Part shown: piece after piece, positions 1 through 7,446 of the stretch
Layout of the letters: each line of letters begins with the position of its first letter
Position numbering within the stretch: position 1 is the stretch's first letter
NCBI GenBank assembly: GCA_964465355.1
Contig: CAYXJZ010000025.1
Coordinates: 1 to 37,089, forward strand
DNA: 37,089 bases
Source: JAABTL01 sp964465355
Lineage (GTDB): Bacteria > Deinococcota > Deinococci > Deinococcales > Trueperaceae
Direction: 5' to 3'
Made by a program: the position numbers and the translations under genes
The notes under the pieces: model-generated
Database searches by the model: none
Told to the model about the DNA's origin: nothing
The model's input: the letters and a program-made list of their open reading frames with translations, nothing else

Positions 1-471
1 TTCGAGCCGACCGCCGAGGTCGACGACGCCACCTGGGAGCGGGTGATGCGGGTCAACGTCACCGCCCCCATGAAGCTGAGCCGCGCCGTGCTGCCGCTCT
101 TCCTCGAGCGGGGCGGCGGGACCATCGTGAACGTGAGCAGCGAGGCCGGCCTGCGTGGATCGGCGGCCGGGACCGCCTACAGCACCTCCAAGCATGCGCT
201 GATCGGTCTGACCAAGAGCACGGCCTTCTTCTACGCCCCCAAGGGCATCAGGGTGAACGCCGTCGCACCGGGTGGGGTGAAGACCAACATCGTGGCCGAG
301 TTCAGGTCGGCCTGGGCAGGGGAGCGCCTCGGGCCCTTCATGCGAACGAACGTGCCGCCACCCGCCGAGCCGGAAGAGCTCGCTGCCGCCATCACCTGGT
401 TGCTCAGCGACGACGCGAGCAACGTCACAGGCGCGGTGTTGGCATCGGACGGCGGATGGTCGGCGATCTGA
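1..471 (+). CDS. SDR family NAD(P)-dependent oxidoreductase, 5'-truncated by the window
   Basis: The frame is open from base 1, so the N-terminal Rossmann glycine motif lies outside the window; 156 residues remain. Visible SDR signatures are the NVSS strand carrying the catalytic serine, then YSTSK with the catalytic Tyr and Lys (YxxxK), then IRVNAVAPGGVKT, the usual segment after the active site. The C-terminus PEELAAAITWLLSDDASNVTGAVLASDGG is the standard classical-SDR ending. Such enzymes reduce or oxidise carbonyl/hydroxyl groups with NAD(P)H in the cytoplasm; the substrate cannot be read from sequence. It is convergent with the MFS gene that follows, the stops being 28 bp apart. Confidence 0.93.
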   Translation, partial: FEPTAEVDDATWERVMRVNVTAPMKLSRAVLPLFLERGGGTIVNVSSEAGLRGSAAGTAYSTSKHALIGLTKSTAFFYAPKGIRVNAVAPGGVKTNIVAEFRSAWAGERLGPFMRTNVPPPAEPEELAAAITWLLSDDASNVTGAVLASDGGWSAI

Positions 472-499
472 GGCCGGCGCAGCGAGGCCGAGCCGGCGC

Positions 500-1807
500 T
501 CACGTGCCCTTGCGGGTCGCCAGCAGCCTGAGGAAGGCGGCCGCCACGACGACCACCAGGCCGCCTGCGACCAGGTTGAGTCCGAGGTAACCGAGGGCGG
601 CAAGGACCAGGCCGGCGGACGCGGCGGCGGCGGCGCCTGCCAGGCTCATCAGCGCGTCAGACAAGCCTTGGGTGCCCAGCCTGGCAGAGGGGGGCACCCC
701 GTCCACCACCAGCACCGAGCCGGCCACCGAGGCTGCTGACCAGCCGACGCCGAGCAGGATGAGGCCGGCCGTGACGGCGGCGTGCCGATGGTCGCCCAGC
801 CCGGCCAGCAGCACGGCGACGATCAGCGTGGCCAGGCCACCAAGGACCACCGCCTTGCTGCCGATCCGGTCGCTGAGCAGGCCCATGAGCGGTGAGAGGG
901 CGTACATGCCAGCGATGTGCAGGCTGATGGTCAGCCCGATGATGGTGACCGAGGCGCCGTGACCAGCCAGGTGCACCGGGGTCATCGACATCACGCCCAC
1001 CATGACGGCGTGGGCGCAGACGATGGCCAGCAGCCCGGCCGCGGCGACGGGGCGCGAGGTGATCTCGGCGAAGGAGGCCCGCAAGCTCTGTCGCCGTGGG
1101 GCGCCTGGTTGCGCGCTCACCGCGTCGGCACCCGCCGATGCGAACGCAGATGCGGCCGCGTCCCGCTGGGCGAGCAGGTAGGGATCGGGCCGGAGGCCGA
1201 CGAGCAGCACGACCATGGCCAGCAGCATGCCCGTCGTGGAGAAGATGAAGATGCCGGTCAGCTCAGGGAGGCCGAGCCAGCCGGCCACCACGGCTCCCGC
1301 ACCCAACAGGTTCGGTCCGGCCACGGCGCCGACCATGGTCATCCACACCACCAGCGACAGGTCGCGTCCCCGGTGGCGGGCTTCGCTCAGGTCGGTGGCG
1401 GCGAAGCGCGCCTGCAGGTTCACCGCGCCGCCCAAGCCCATGAGCACACCAGCGACCAGGAGCAGGGGGAAGCTGCCCCAGGTGGCCGCGGCGATGGCGG
1501 TGATGGAGCCGAAGGCCGCCAAGGCAAGGCCGGCCGACAGGGCGGTGCGCCGGCCCCTTGCCATGGCCAAGCGGGCAAGGGGCATCGCGGCCAAGGCCGT
1601 CCCGAGGGTGGCCACGGTGGTCATCGAGCCTGCCCAGGCCGTCCCAGCCAGTTGGGCAGCCAGCAGGGAGCCGACCGTGACGGTGGCGCCCATGCCGACG
1701 CCGCTGAGCACCTGGACGACGGAGAGGAGGGCGACGGTCCTGCGCTGGATGGCCTGACGCCCCCCGGGAGGTGGGGGGTCCCCGGATGGCAGGGATGTCG
1801 TCGTCAT
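500..1807 (-). CDS. MFS transporter, 12 transmembrane helices
   Basis: 435 residues, almost entirely hydrophobic helices in two bundles of six separated by a polar, Ala-rich linker near residues 215-245. The loop after helix 2 (LARLAMARGRRTALSAG) and its counterpart in the second half (MGLLSDRIGSKAVVLGG) match the MFS loop 2-3 motif GxxxDRxGRR. The family is the major facilitator superfamily, probably an exporter of the drug or metabolite type; the substrate is unknown. It begins 38 nt after the aldolase stop on the same strand and may be cotranscribed. There is no strong ribosome-binding site before the ATG. The first 20 residues are Pro-rich and cytoplasmic. Confidence 0.9.
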   Translation of the reverse strand: MTTTSLPSGDPPPPGGRQAIQRRTVALLSVVQVLSGVGMGATVTVGSLLAAQLAGTAWAGSMTTVATLGTALAAMPLARLAMARGRRTALSAGLALAAFGSITAIAAATWGSFPLLLVAGVLMGLGGAVNLQARFAATDLSEARHRGRDLSLVVWMTMVGAVAGPNLLGAGAVVAGWLGLPELTGIFIFSTTGMLLAMVVLLVGLRPDPYLLAQRDAAASAFASAGADAVSAQPGAPRRQSLRASFAEITSRPVAAAGLLAIVCAHAVMVGVMSMTPVHLAGHGASVTIIGLTISLHIAGMYALSPLMGLLSDRIGSKAVVLGGLATLIVAVLLAGLGDHRHAAVTAGLILLGVGWSAASVAGSVLVVDGVPPSARLGTQGLSDALMSLAGAAAAASAGLVLAALGYLGLNLVAGGLVVVVAAAFLRLLATRKGT

Positions 1808-1845
1808 CGCATGGGCCTGCTGGCTGCTGCTGACGGCCTCACCCT

Positions 1846-2733
1846 TCAGGCGATCGAGGCCTGGTAGATGGACTCGATGGCGGCGTCAAGCGCCTGGTCG
1901 AACTCCGCGCCGGACTGCCTGGCGCTCAGCCCCTCGCTCAGCGCCCTGCTGAAGCTGGCGATGACGCCGGGGTTGCGGGCCAGGCGGGCGTTGGACTCCT
2001 CGCGGCTGTAGCCGCCGGAGAGCGCGACCACGCGCAGCACGGCAGGATGGTTGGCCAGCTCGGTGTAGAAGCCGTCCACCGTGGGGATGGAGAGCTTGAG
2101 CATGACCTGCTGACCATCGTCCAAGTCGGCCAGGCGCAGGAGGATGCCGGCCTTGAGCAGGGTCTCGGCCTCGGCCTTGTCGGCGGCGTTGATGTCGACC
2201 TCGGGCTCGAGGATGGGCATGAGGCCGGCGGCCAGGATGCGGCGGCCGACCTCGAACTGCTGGTCCAGCACCGCGGCGATGCCACCGGCGTCGGCTGACT
2301 GGATCACCGAGCGCATCTTGGTGCCGAAGACGCCCTTGTCCCGTGCGCGGGCCAAGAGGGCGTCAAGGCCACCGATCTCCTTCATGAGCTGGACGCCGTC
2401 CGCCTCGGCCGCCAGGCCCTTGTCCACCTTGAGGAAGGGGACGACCTGCTTCTTCGACCACAGGTAGTCGGCGAAGCCTTGGCCCTCCACCTCGCGGTCC
2501 ATGGTGGCCTCGAAGAGGATGGCGCCGATGACCCTGTCGCCGCCGAAGCTGGGGCTGGTCACGATGCGGCTGCGCATCTGGTGGATGAGGTCGAACATCT
2601 GCTCGTCGCCGTCGTAGGCGGATGGCTCGATGCCGTAGAGGCTCAGCGCCTTGGGCGTGCTGCCGCCGCTCTGGTCGAGGGCGGCGATGAAGCCCTTGCC
2701 GGATCCGACCTTGCGCAGTTGTTCCTGGTTCAT
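1846..2733 (-). CDS. fda: Class I fructose-bisphosphate aldolase
   Basis: 295 residues, the usual length of the bacterial Fda type. It cleaves fructose 1,6-bisphosphate to dihydroxyacetone phosphate and glyceraldehyde 3-phosphate through a Schiff base, in cytoplasmic glycolysis/gluconeogenesis. Visible motifs are AALDQSGGSTPKAL near residue 17, FLKVDKG (K102), PILEPEVDI with the acidic residues near 176-178, and MLKLSIP with the expected Schiff-base lysine K213. SGGYSREESNA near 239 contributes to phosphate binding. The ATG at 2733 is chosen because GGGAGG lies just upstream and the protein then starts at the conserved N-terminus; the frame stays open to 2835 but that extension is not conserved-looking. 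Confidence 0.93.
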   Translation of the reverse strand: MNQEQLRKVGSGKGFIAALDQSGGSTPKALSLYGIEPSAYDGDEQMFDLIHQMRSRIVTSPSFGGDRVIGAILFEATMDREVEGQGFADYLWSKKQVVPFLKVDKGLAAEADGVQLMKEIGGLDALLARARDKGVFGTKMRSVIQSADAGGIAAVLDQQFEVGRRILAAGLMPILEPEVDINAADKAEAETLLKAGILLRLADLDDGQQVMLKLSIPTVDGFYTELANHPAVLRVVALSGGYSREESNARLARNPGVIASFSRALSEGLSARQSGAEFDQALDAAIESIYQASIA

Positions 2734-2862
2734 GGTCCTGCCTCCCTGGTCTTGGGCGCCGACGCCTGATGGCTGCGGGGCGCGTCCGCTGTGGGCCTGA
2801 GCCCGTCTACGCAGCTCTGGCCCTAGCGTAGCCAATCGCGGGGCATGGGGGAGGACGATCGC

Positions 2863-3747
2863 TCAGTGCAGGAAGCGCAGATCGATCCTGCCGTTGCTCG
2901 TAGAGACGCGCAGCTCCTTCGGACCGCCAGCCCTGCTCTCCGGCAGGTTGTTGCGCGCGTTCGAGGCGCGGCTGCTGATGCTGAAGGCGTCCATCGTGTC
3001 GTCGATGGTGCCTTCGATACGCCCGTTGCTCGTCCTCAGCTCGATGACCCTGCCTGCCGTGATGGAGGAGACGGTGAGACGGCCGTTGCTCGTCCTCAGG
3101 ACGAGCTCCGTCCCCGCTCTGACCTCGGTCGCCGTCACGGCGCCGTTGTTGGTCTGCGTGCTGATCGTCTCTGCCTCCACCTGCCGAAGCTCGACGGGGC
3201 CGTTGGAGGTGGTAATCCTCAGTTGGCCGACCAGCCTCAAGCCGTCCAGCTGGATCCGGCCGTTGCTCGTCCTCAGGGTCAGCTCGCCTTGCAGGTCCAC
3301 GTCGTTGGTGGAGATCCTGGCGTTGCTGGTGGCCAGTGAGACAGCCCCCAGGTAGGCGGCTGGGACCGCGAGCACGGTGGCGTCGCCCCTGGTGAAGGAG
3401 AAGTCGAAGATCCGCTCGAACCACGGCCTGTTGTCGCGGTAGGCGATGGTGAGCACCCCGGAGTTCGACAGGTCGATGTCGTAGAAGTCCCACTCGCTCT
3501 CGAGGTAGGTGAGATGGATCCGGTCGTCGGGCGAGGCCACCATCCGTACCGCTGTGTTCGTGTCCCTCAAGGCGATCGCGGAGACGGTGGCACCCTGGAC
3601 GGTGTAGGTCTTCTCCTCGTAGGCGACTCTCCGCCCAAGGCTGGCGAGGTCCCCGTCCACCATGGTGAGGGAGGTGGCGAATAGCGCGAGCCCGCCGATG
3701 ATGCAGGCGACGGCGATGGACAGGGCGATCCTGGTGGGCAGGCTCAT
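2863..3747 (-). CDS. DUF4097-family beta-repeat membrane-anchored protein
   Basis: 294 residues. An N-terminal hydrophobic helix (about residues 7-28) is followed by an extracytoplasmic domain rich in short beta repeats, many containing (R/S)TSNGR or a close variant (TSNGRIQL, TSNGRLTV, TSNGRIEG, TSNGRIDL). This is the repeating beta-solenoid pattern of DUF4097 (putative adhesin) proteins. The start codon overlaps the stop of the HAAS gene by four bases (ATGA), indicating translational coupling. In PadR-HAAS-DUF4097 operons this protein is thought to be the effector or sensor at the cell envelope; the exact function is not established. The repeats are visible in the DNA as recurring GCCGTTGCTCGT segments. 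Confidence 0.88.
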   Translation of the reverse strand: MSLPTRIALSIAVACIIGGLALFATSLTMVDGDLASLGRRVAYEEKTYTVQGATVSAIALRDTNTAVRMVASPDDRIHLTYLESEWDFYDIDLSNSGVLTIAYRDNRPWFERIFDFSFTRGDATVLAVPAAYLGAVSLATSNARISTNDVDLQGELTLRTSNGRIQLDGLRLVGQLRITTSNGPVELRQVEAETISTQTNNGAVTATEVRAGTELVLRTSNGRLTVSSITAGRVIELRTSNGRIEGTIDDTMDAFSISSRASNARNNLPESRAGGPKELRVSTSNGRIDLRFLH

Positions 3748-4358
3748 GATCGGGCTCCTCTTTCAGCAACGGCCGAGGGGACGAAGAGGCCCCTCAGCCC
3801 GCGCGAGATCATCACCGTCAGCTTGATCAGGCCGACCGCCGCTGCCGCTGCGGCGAAGAAGGCGAGGATGGAGAGGCCGACGCTGACGAGGCCGAGGGCG
3901 ATCACCATCAGCCCCGTCGCCGTGCCGGCGCTGAAGTTCAAGGGACTGAGGACCAGAGCGATCAGCCCGCCGACGCCGAGGCCGACCACGACCGCGAACA
4001 GGCTGGCCACCACCGACCAGACGCTGACGAACACGGCGACCACCACCGCGACGATGGAGAGCAGCAGGGGCAGCCATACCGGTGACCCGAGGACCAGCAA
4101 GGTGACCGTGAGCGCCGTCATACCGCCCTTCGGTCGCATCCGCTCCCTGAGCAGCGTTGGCAGCGGCGTCTCGAGGATGATGCGCTCGGCGATGACGTCG
4201 ACGCTCTCCATGCTCGCCACGGCGTCCTGCTCGGCCATGCCGTCCTCGATGCGGTCGTCGAGCATCTCGGCGTAGTAGGCCAACGACCTGTCGATGGCGC
4301 TCTGCGGCAGCGAGGTCAGCCTGCTGCGGAGCGAGGCGAGGAACTCCCCCTTAGTCAT
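3744..4358 (-). CDS. HAAS-domain (DUF1700) membrane protein
   Basis: 204 residues. The N-terminal 55 residues form the helical HAAS domain (MTKGEFLASLRSRL...AYYAEMLDDRIEDGMAEQDAVASM), followed by a basic linker and about four transmembrane helices from residue 80 to 190, one very Ala-rich. HAAS domains couple PadR-type regulators to membrane effectors. The start overlaps the PadR stop by eight bases and the stop overlaps the DUF4097 start by four, so the three genes form one coupled operon. The likely role is transducing envelope state between PadR and the DUF4097 protein; that is inference from family context. Confidence 0.87.
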   Translation of the reverse strand: MTKGEFLASLRSRLTSLPQSAIDRSLAYYAEMLDDRIEDGMAEQDAVASMESVDVIAERIILETPLPTLLRERMRPKGGMTALTVTLLVLGSPVWLPLLLSIVAVVVAVFVSVWSVVASLFAVVVGLGVGGLIALVLSPLNFSAGTATGLMVIALGLVSVGLSILAFFAAAAAAVGLIKLTVMISRGLRGLFVPSAVAERGARS

Positions 4359-4668
4359 GACCCACCGCTTCCCTGATGAACATGTACACGTCCGTCACCT
4401 GCTGCCACCCTTCGAGGAACTCGGCGATCCTGCGCTCGCCTTCCTGCGTGATCCTGTAGTACTTGCGCAACCTTCCGTTGTGCTCCACCGAGTGCACGCC
4501 AAGGCAGCGGCTCGCTTCGAGCCGCTTGAGGATGGGGTAGAGCGTCGACTCCGATATCTCGATGTGGCCGGCCAGGTCCTTGATGATCTTGTAGCCGTAG
4601 GAGTCTTCCTTGTGCAGCACGGCCAAGACGCAGATCTCGAGCAGGCCCCGTTTGAGTTGTGCATCCAT
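4351..4668 (-). CDS. PadR family transcriptional regulator
   Basis: 105 residues, the size of the small PadR subfamily s2. It is a winged helix: MDAQLKRGLLEICVLAVL, then KEDSYGYKIIKDL, ISESTLYPILKRLE as recognition helix, and a wing containing RKYYRITQEG. It binds DNA as a dimer and usually represses its own operon. AGG about eight bases before the ATG at 4668 supports this start. A 7-9-7 inverted repeat over the promoter (4689-4711) is the likely autoregulatory operator. It is the first gene of the PadR-HAAS-DUF4097 operon. Confidence 0.92.
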   Translation of the reverse strand: MDAQLKRGLLEICVLAVLHKEDSYGYKIIKDLAGHIEISESTLYPILKRLEASRCLGVHSVEHNGRLRKYYRITQEGERRIAEFLEGWQQVTDVYMFIREAVGHD

Positions 4669-4688
4669 CCCGTTACCTCGCGTGGCGT

Positions 4689-4720
4689 CATACTACATGA
4701 CGCATAGTATGGATTGTCAA
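4689..4720 (-). promoter_or_regulatory. Promoter and probable PadR operator
   Basis: On the minus strand a consensus -35 TTGACA (4715-4720) is followed by TAGTAT (4690-4695), preceded by TG, with 19 bp between. The perfect inverted repeat CATACTA-N9-TAGTATG (4689-4711) covers the spacer and the -10 box. A dimeric repressor bound there would block RNA polymerase; the adjacent padR gene is the natural candidate. Confidence 0.72.
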
Positions 4721-4778
4721 GGGGAGGGCATGGCCTGTGGATCGAGCCGGACCCGTTGAACTGCTATGGGCAACCTTC

Positions 4779-4853
4779 TGGTGGGCGGTGAGGGGATCGA
4801 ACCCCCGACCCTCTCCGTGTAAAGGAGACGCTCTACCGCTGAGCTAACCGCCC
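4779..4853 (-). tRNA. tRNA-Val (anticodon TAC)
   Basis: Read on the minus strand the gene begins GGGCGGTTAGCTCAG and ends with TTCGATCCCCTCACCGCCC-A followed by an encoded CCA (4779-4781). The acceptor stem GGGCGGT/ACCGCCC, D-arm AGCTCAGCGGTAGAGC, anticodon arm TCTCC-TTTACAC-GGAGA and T-arm all pair. The anticodon TAC is in positions 3-5 of the seven-base loop. Confidence 0.97.
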
Positions 4854-4863
4854 GAGCCCGAAG

Positions 4864-4892
4864 AGCATACGCGAGCGGGGTCGTTTCGTCAC
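4864..4892 (-). promoter_or_regulatory. Promoter of tRNA-Val
   Basis: A minus-strand -10 TATGCT (4864-4869) lies ten bases before the mature 5' end of the tRNA, with GTGACG (4887-4892) 17 bp upstream as -35. The same -10 hexamer serves the tRNA-Lys/Glu unit at 36288. Confidence 0.65.
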
Positions 4893-4902
4893 CCCGTCGC
4901 CG

Positions 4903-5439
4903 TCACCAGATCGCTTCGATGAGCAGCACGACGCCGCCGATCACAAGTCCGGTGATGGGGATGAGCAGGATGGGCCAGGGGATGGGGCGGGGGAAGAGGA
5001 TGCGCACAGGCTGCCAGAAGTCGCGGAAGGCGGGATGGCCGCGGGTGCCTGGCAACAGGATCGAGGCGGGCTGCAGCAGGCCGACGACCAACCAGTCGAG
5101 GATGACCAGGTTGACCAGGTGGAGGATCAGGATCATGACCGCGCCGAGGCCAAAGGCCGGCCAGAGGCCGATGTCGCCGCCGGCAGCCGCTTTCATCGCC
5201 AGCACCCCGCCGACGGTGCTGGCGATGAAAGCCAACATCAGCAGCAGGATCATGATGCGTTGCACCTGGCGCCCTGTGGCAGACTGCTCCTTGCCGTAGG
5301 CGGCCCGGACGCTCTCCGGGTAGTCGTTGAGCATGGCGTCGGGGGCGACGCGCATGCCGCCAAGGATGATGACGCAGAAGAGACCTGCAAAGACGCTGCC
5401 CCATGCGCAGGCGATGGTGAGGACCTGGGTGGCGGACAC
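4903..5439 (-). CDS. Small integral membrane protein of unknown function
   Basis: 178 residues from a GTG start; I do not recognise the family. There are about four to five hydrophobic helices: one at the N-terminus (VLTIACAWGSVFAGLFCVIILGG), two in the middle (IMILLLMLAFIASTVGGVLAM, GLWPAFGLGAVMILILHLVNLVIL) and a C-terminal pair (WPILLIPITGLVIGGVVLLIEAIW). The segment DAMLNDYPESVRAAYGKE between helices 1 and 2 is polar. The GTG at 5439 is preferred because a near-consensus promoter (5447-5475) places transcription start on it; upstream in-frame ATGs at 5457 and 5475 would lie before the transcript begins. Confidence 0.75.
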   Translation of the reverse strand: MSATQVLTIACAWGSVFAGLFCVIILGGMRVAPDAMLNDYPESVRAAYGKEQSATGRQVQRIMILLLMLAFIASTVGGVLAMKAAAGGDIGLWPAFGLGAVMILILHLVNLVILDWLVVGLLQPASILLPGTRGHPAFRDFWQPVRILFPRPIPWPILLIPITGLVIGGVVLLIEAIW

Positions 5440-5446
5440 AGCCGAG

Positions 5447-5475
5447 AGTTTAGCCATGCCTAAAATCCATGTCAA
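5447..5475 (-). promoter_or_regulatory. Consensus promoter for a leaderless mRNA
   Basis: TTGACA (5470-5475), exactly 17 bp, TAAACT (5447-5452), then seven bases to GTG at 5439. Transcription would start at or next to the initiation codon. Confidence 0.7.
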
Positions 5476-5684
5476 GCGCTCACCGCGATGTCCGGCTTGG
5501 GCGGCAACGAATGGCTTGCCCCGCCTGTCTTGGGGTCGGCATCGCCGAAGGGGTCGCGCCTGCCCTGCCGACGCCCGAGCGTTTCGACCTCATCGGGGCT
5601 GCGCTCTGCCTGGTGGGGGTGGCGGTCATCATGTACGCGCCACGCTGAGCTCTGGGAGAAGGAACGACGAGGGCATGCTCGGTC
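5476..5684. other. Intergenic region without a recognised feature
   Basis: The 209 bp between the membrane-protein promoter and the DUF998 stop hold no convincing reading frame or strong hairpin. Short frames run through it on both strands but have no start signal or family resemblance. Confidence 0.5.
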
Positions 5685-6368
5685 TTAGCTGACGGCCCCC
5701 GTTCCTCGCCGCCACACGTCGGGATGCGGCACGGTCCGGTAGGCATGGGCGCAGACGATGGCCAGCCACGCCCACCCCGCCACCACGGCAAGCCACAGCA
5801 GCAGCACGCCGGCCGGACCAGCCGAGAGGGCAGCGCCGCCGATGAAGCCGAGCAGGATCACGGCCCCGGCCAGGCGGGAGAGGTTGGCCAGAACGGCCTC
5901 GCGCCGACCCCTCAGCCAGCCGGACGCCATGAAGGCGGCCACGGCGAGGGCGACGAAGCCCACGGCACCGAAGGCCAAGTGGAGGATGCCGCTGAGCGAG
6001 CCACCGGTGGCCACCGCGCCTTCGGGGAAGCCCGCCATGGGATCGGGCGGGAAGATCCCGCTGGCGATCAGCGCGAGCCCATAGACGCCGAGAAGCATGC
6101 TCGTGCGCTTGGCGGGGAGGATCACACGAGCAAGGCCCAAGGCAGCCGCCATGACCATCAGGCCGCTCAGGATGAGGTTGGCGCTCTGCACCCAGCCGCT
6201 TGGACCGAGCATCAAGAGGCTGAGGGCGTGCCTCGAGAAGTCGAAGCCCTCGCGCAGGACGCCGTGCACCACGCCGGTGATCAGGTAGAAGATGCCGGCC
6301 ACGACACCCCAACCGAGGAGGGAGCGGGTCACGGCGGCGGCTGTGTCGAACTTGCTGGTTTGGCTCAT
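5685..6368 (-). CDS. DUF998 family membrane protein
   Basis: 227 residues with about six transmembrane helices. The segment after helix 1, GFDFSRHALSLLMLGPSGWVQ, is the characteristic DUF998 signature (FDPxxHxISxLxxGxxGWxQ). Function is unknown; relatives are integral membrane proteins with no demonstrated activity. A TAGGCT box sits six bases upstream of the ATG with no Shine-Dalgarno, indicating a leaderless transcript and fixing the start. It is divergent from the DUF368 gene. Confidence 0.86.
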   Translation of the reverse strand: MSQTSKFDTAAAVTRSLLGWGVVAGIFYLITGVVHGVLREGFDFSRHALSLLMLGPSGWVQSANLILSGLMVMAAALGLARVILPAKRTSMLLGVYGLALIASGIFPPDPMAGFPEGAVATGGSLSGILHLAFGAVGFVALAVAAFMASGWLRGRREAVLANLSRLAGAVILLGFIGGAALSAGPAGVLLLWLAVVAGWAWLAIVCAHAYRTVPHPDVWRRGTGAVS

Positions 6369-6374
6369 GTCGGC

Positions 6375-6380
6375 AGCCTA
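6375..6380 (-). promoter_or_regulatory. -10 box TAGGCT, leaderless
   Basis: TAGGCT-N6-ATG for the DUF998 gene; no clear -35 element is visible. Confidence 0.55.
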
Positions 6381-6430
6381 TGGCAGGGTGACCGCGACGG
6401 GCTTCTCCAGAACTGCTGGATCGGGGCGGC

Positions 6431-6448
6431 CAGGTCCTGTGGGACCTG
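6431..6448. repeat. 7-4-7 inverted repeat between divergent genes
   Basis: CAGGTCC-TGTG-GGACCTG, a perfect inverted repeat midway between the DUF998 promoter and the TACACT box at 6475. It could be an operator shared by the two divergent units or an RNA hairpin; nothing links it to a particular regulator. Confidence 0.45.
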
Positions 6449-6474
6449 CGGATCGGGACGGGCACTACCCGACG

Positions 6475-6480
6475 TACACT
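6475..6480 (+). promoter_or_regulatory. -10 box TACACT upstream of the DUF368 unit
   Basis: TACACT lies ten bases before the ATG of a 17-codon ORF and 61 bases before the DUF368 start. A -35 element is not obvious. Confidence 0.45.
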
Positions 6481-6490
6481 GGTCACCCAG

Positions 6491-6544
6491 ATGAACACCA
6501 TGGCCGACCATCACGCGTCCAGGAGCGCCTTCGGCTCCGCATGA
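6491..6544 (+). CDS. 17-codon upstream ORF coupled to the DUF368 gene
   Basis: The frame reads MNTMADHHASRSAFGSA and its TGA overlaps the DUF368 ATG as ATGA. It starts ten bases after a TACACT box, so ribosomes loading at the transcript 5' end would terminate exactly on the DUF368 start codon. DUF368 has only a distant AGGAG (15 bases upstream), which makes delivery by the upstream ORF plausible. Whether the peptide has a sensing role is unknown; it has no run of one amino acid as in attenuator leaders. Confidence 0.45.
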   Translation: MNTMADHHASRSAFGSA

Positions 6545-7446
6545 GCTTCCTCAGCTTCGTCGTCAATCTCGTCCGTGGCTTCCTGATCGGTGCGGTGGAG
6601 ATCATCCCCGGTGTCAGCGGTGGCACGGTGGCCTTGGTCATCGGTGTGTACGAGGATCTCATCAAGGGGGCAAGCCATCTGCTCAAGGGGGTGGTGGCGA
6701 CCGTGCTCGGTCTGTTCAGGCGCGAGGCGCGAAGCCGTGCGCGCCTGCACTTGGCCGAGGTGCGATGGCCCGTGGTTGGCCCTGTCCTGATGGGCGGCGT
6801 GATCGCCCTGTTCACGGTCTCCACCGGCGTCGCCGGCTTGATCGAGGACCATCCGGTGGAGGCCAAGGCGGTGTTCTTCGGCCTGATCGCGGCGTCGGTC
6901 GTGGTGCCCCTGAGGATGGCGGGCGGGCCGTTGCGGGCTCGCGACATCGGTCTCGTGGCCTTGGCCGCCGTCGTCGGTGTGGTGCTGACCAGCCTGCCGG
7001 TCGCAGAGGTCGCGCAACCACCGTCATGGCTGGTCATGGTCTCGGCCGCCTTCGCCGTCTGCGCCTTGGTGCTGCCTGGCGTCTCCGGCGCCTTCCTGTT
7101 GGTGGCCGTCGGCATGTACGAGCCGACCCTGAACGCCCTGGTCCGGCGCGACTGGGGCTATCTTGCCGTCTTCGTCACCGGCGCTGTCATCGGGCTTGCC
7201 CTGTTCGTCCAGCTCTTGCAGTGGCTGCTGGAGCATCGGCGTCGCCCGACGCTGATGGTCATGACCGGCCTGATGGCCGGCTCGCTGCGCGCCTTGTGGC
7301 CATGGCAGGGGGAGGGCCGCGTCTTGCAGCCCGTCGGCGAGAACGCGCTACTCGTGTTGGGGCTCGCTCTGGTGGGCACCGCCGTCGTCACTGCCCTTGT
7401 GGTCGTTGAACACAGGATGGTGGCCGGACGTCAGCGATCACGGTGA
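6541..7446 (+). CDS. DUF368 family membrane protein (putative polyprenyl-phosphate carrier type)
   Basis: 301 residues with about eight to nine hydrophobic helices. The N-terminus FLIGAVEIIPGVSGGTVALVIGVYEDLIKG is the diagnostic DUF368 motif, and the inverted second copy VLPGVSGAFLLVAVGMYEPTLNAL appears near residue 180, giving the internal-repeat fold of the family. Members of this superfamily have been implicated in recycling undecaprenyl phosphate across the membrane; assigning that role here is inference. The frame is open upstream to 6292, but homology begins at this ATG. The stop overlaps the convergent GH16 stop by 16 bp. Confidence 0.88.
   Translation: MSFLSFVVNLVRGFLIGAVEIIPGVSGGTVALVIGVYEDLIKGASHLLKGVVATVLGLFRREARSRARLHLAEVRWPVVGPVLMGGVIALFTVSTGVAGLIEDHPVEAKAVFFGLIAASVVVPLRMAGGPLRARDIGLVALAAVVGVVLTSLPVAEVAQPPSWLVMVSAAFAVCALVLPGVSGAFLLVAVGMYEPTLNALVRRDWGYLAVFVTGAVIGLALFVQLLQWLLEHRRRPTLMVMTGLMAGSLRALWPWQGEGRVLQPVGENALLVLGLALVGTAVVTALVVVEHRMVAGRQRSR

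Noticed and set aside
2880..3340. Repeated GCCGTTGCTCGT segments as a DNA tandem repeat or array
   Set aside because: They encode the SNGR beta-repeats of the DUF4097 protein at irregular spacing; protein repeats explain them.
6292..6540. N-terminal extension of the DUF368 frame
   Set aside because: Runs over the divergent DUF998 start and has no resemblance to the family; homology starts at the ATG at 6541.
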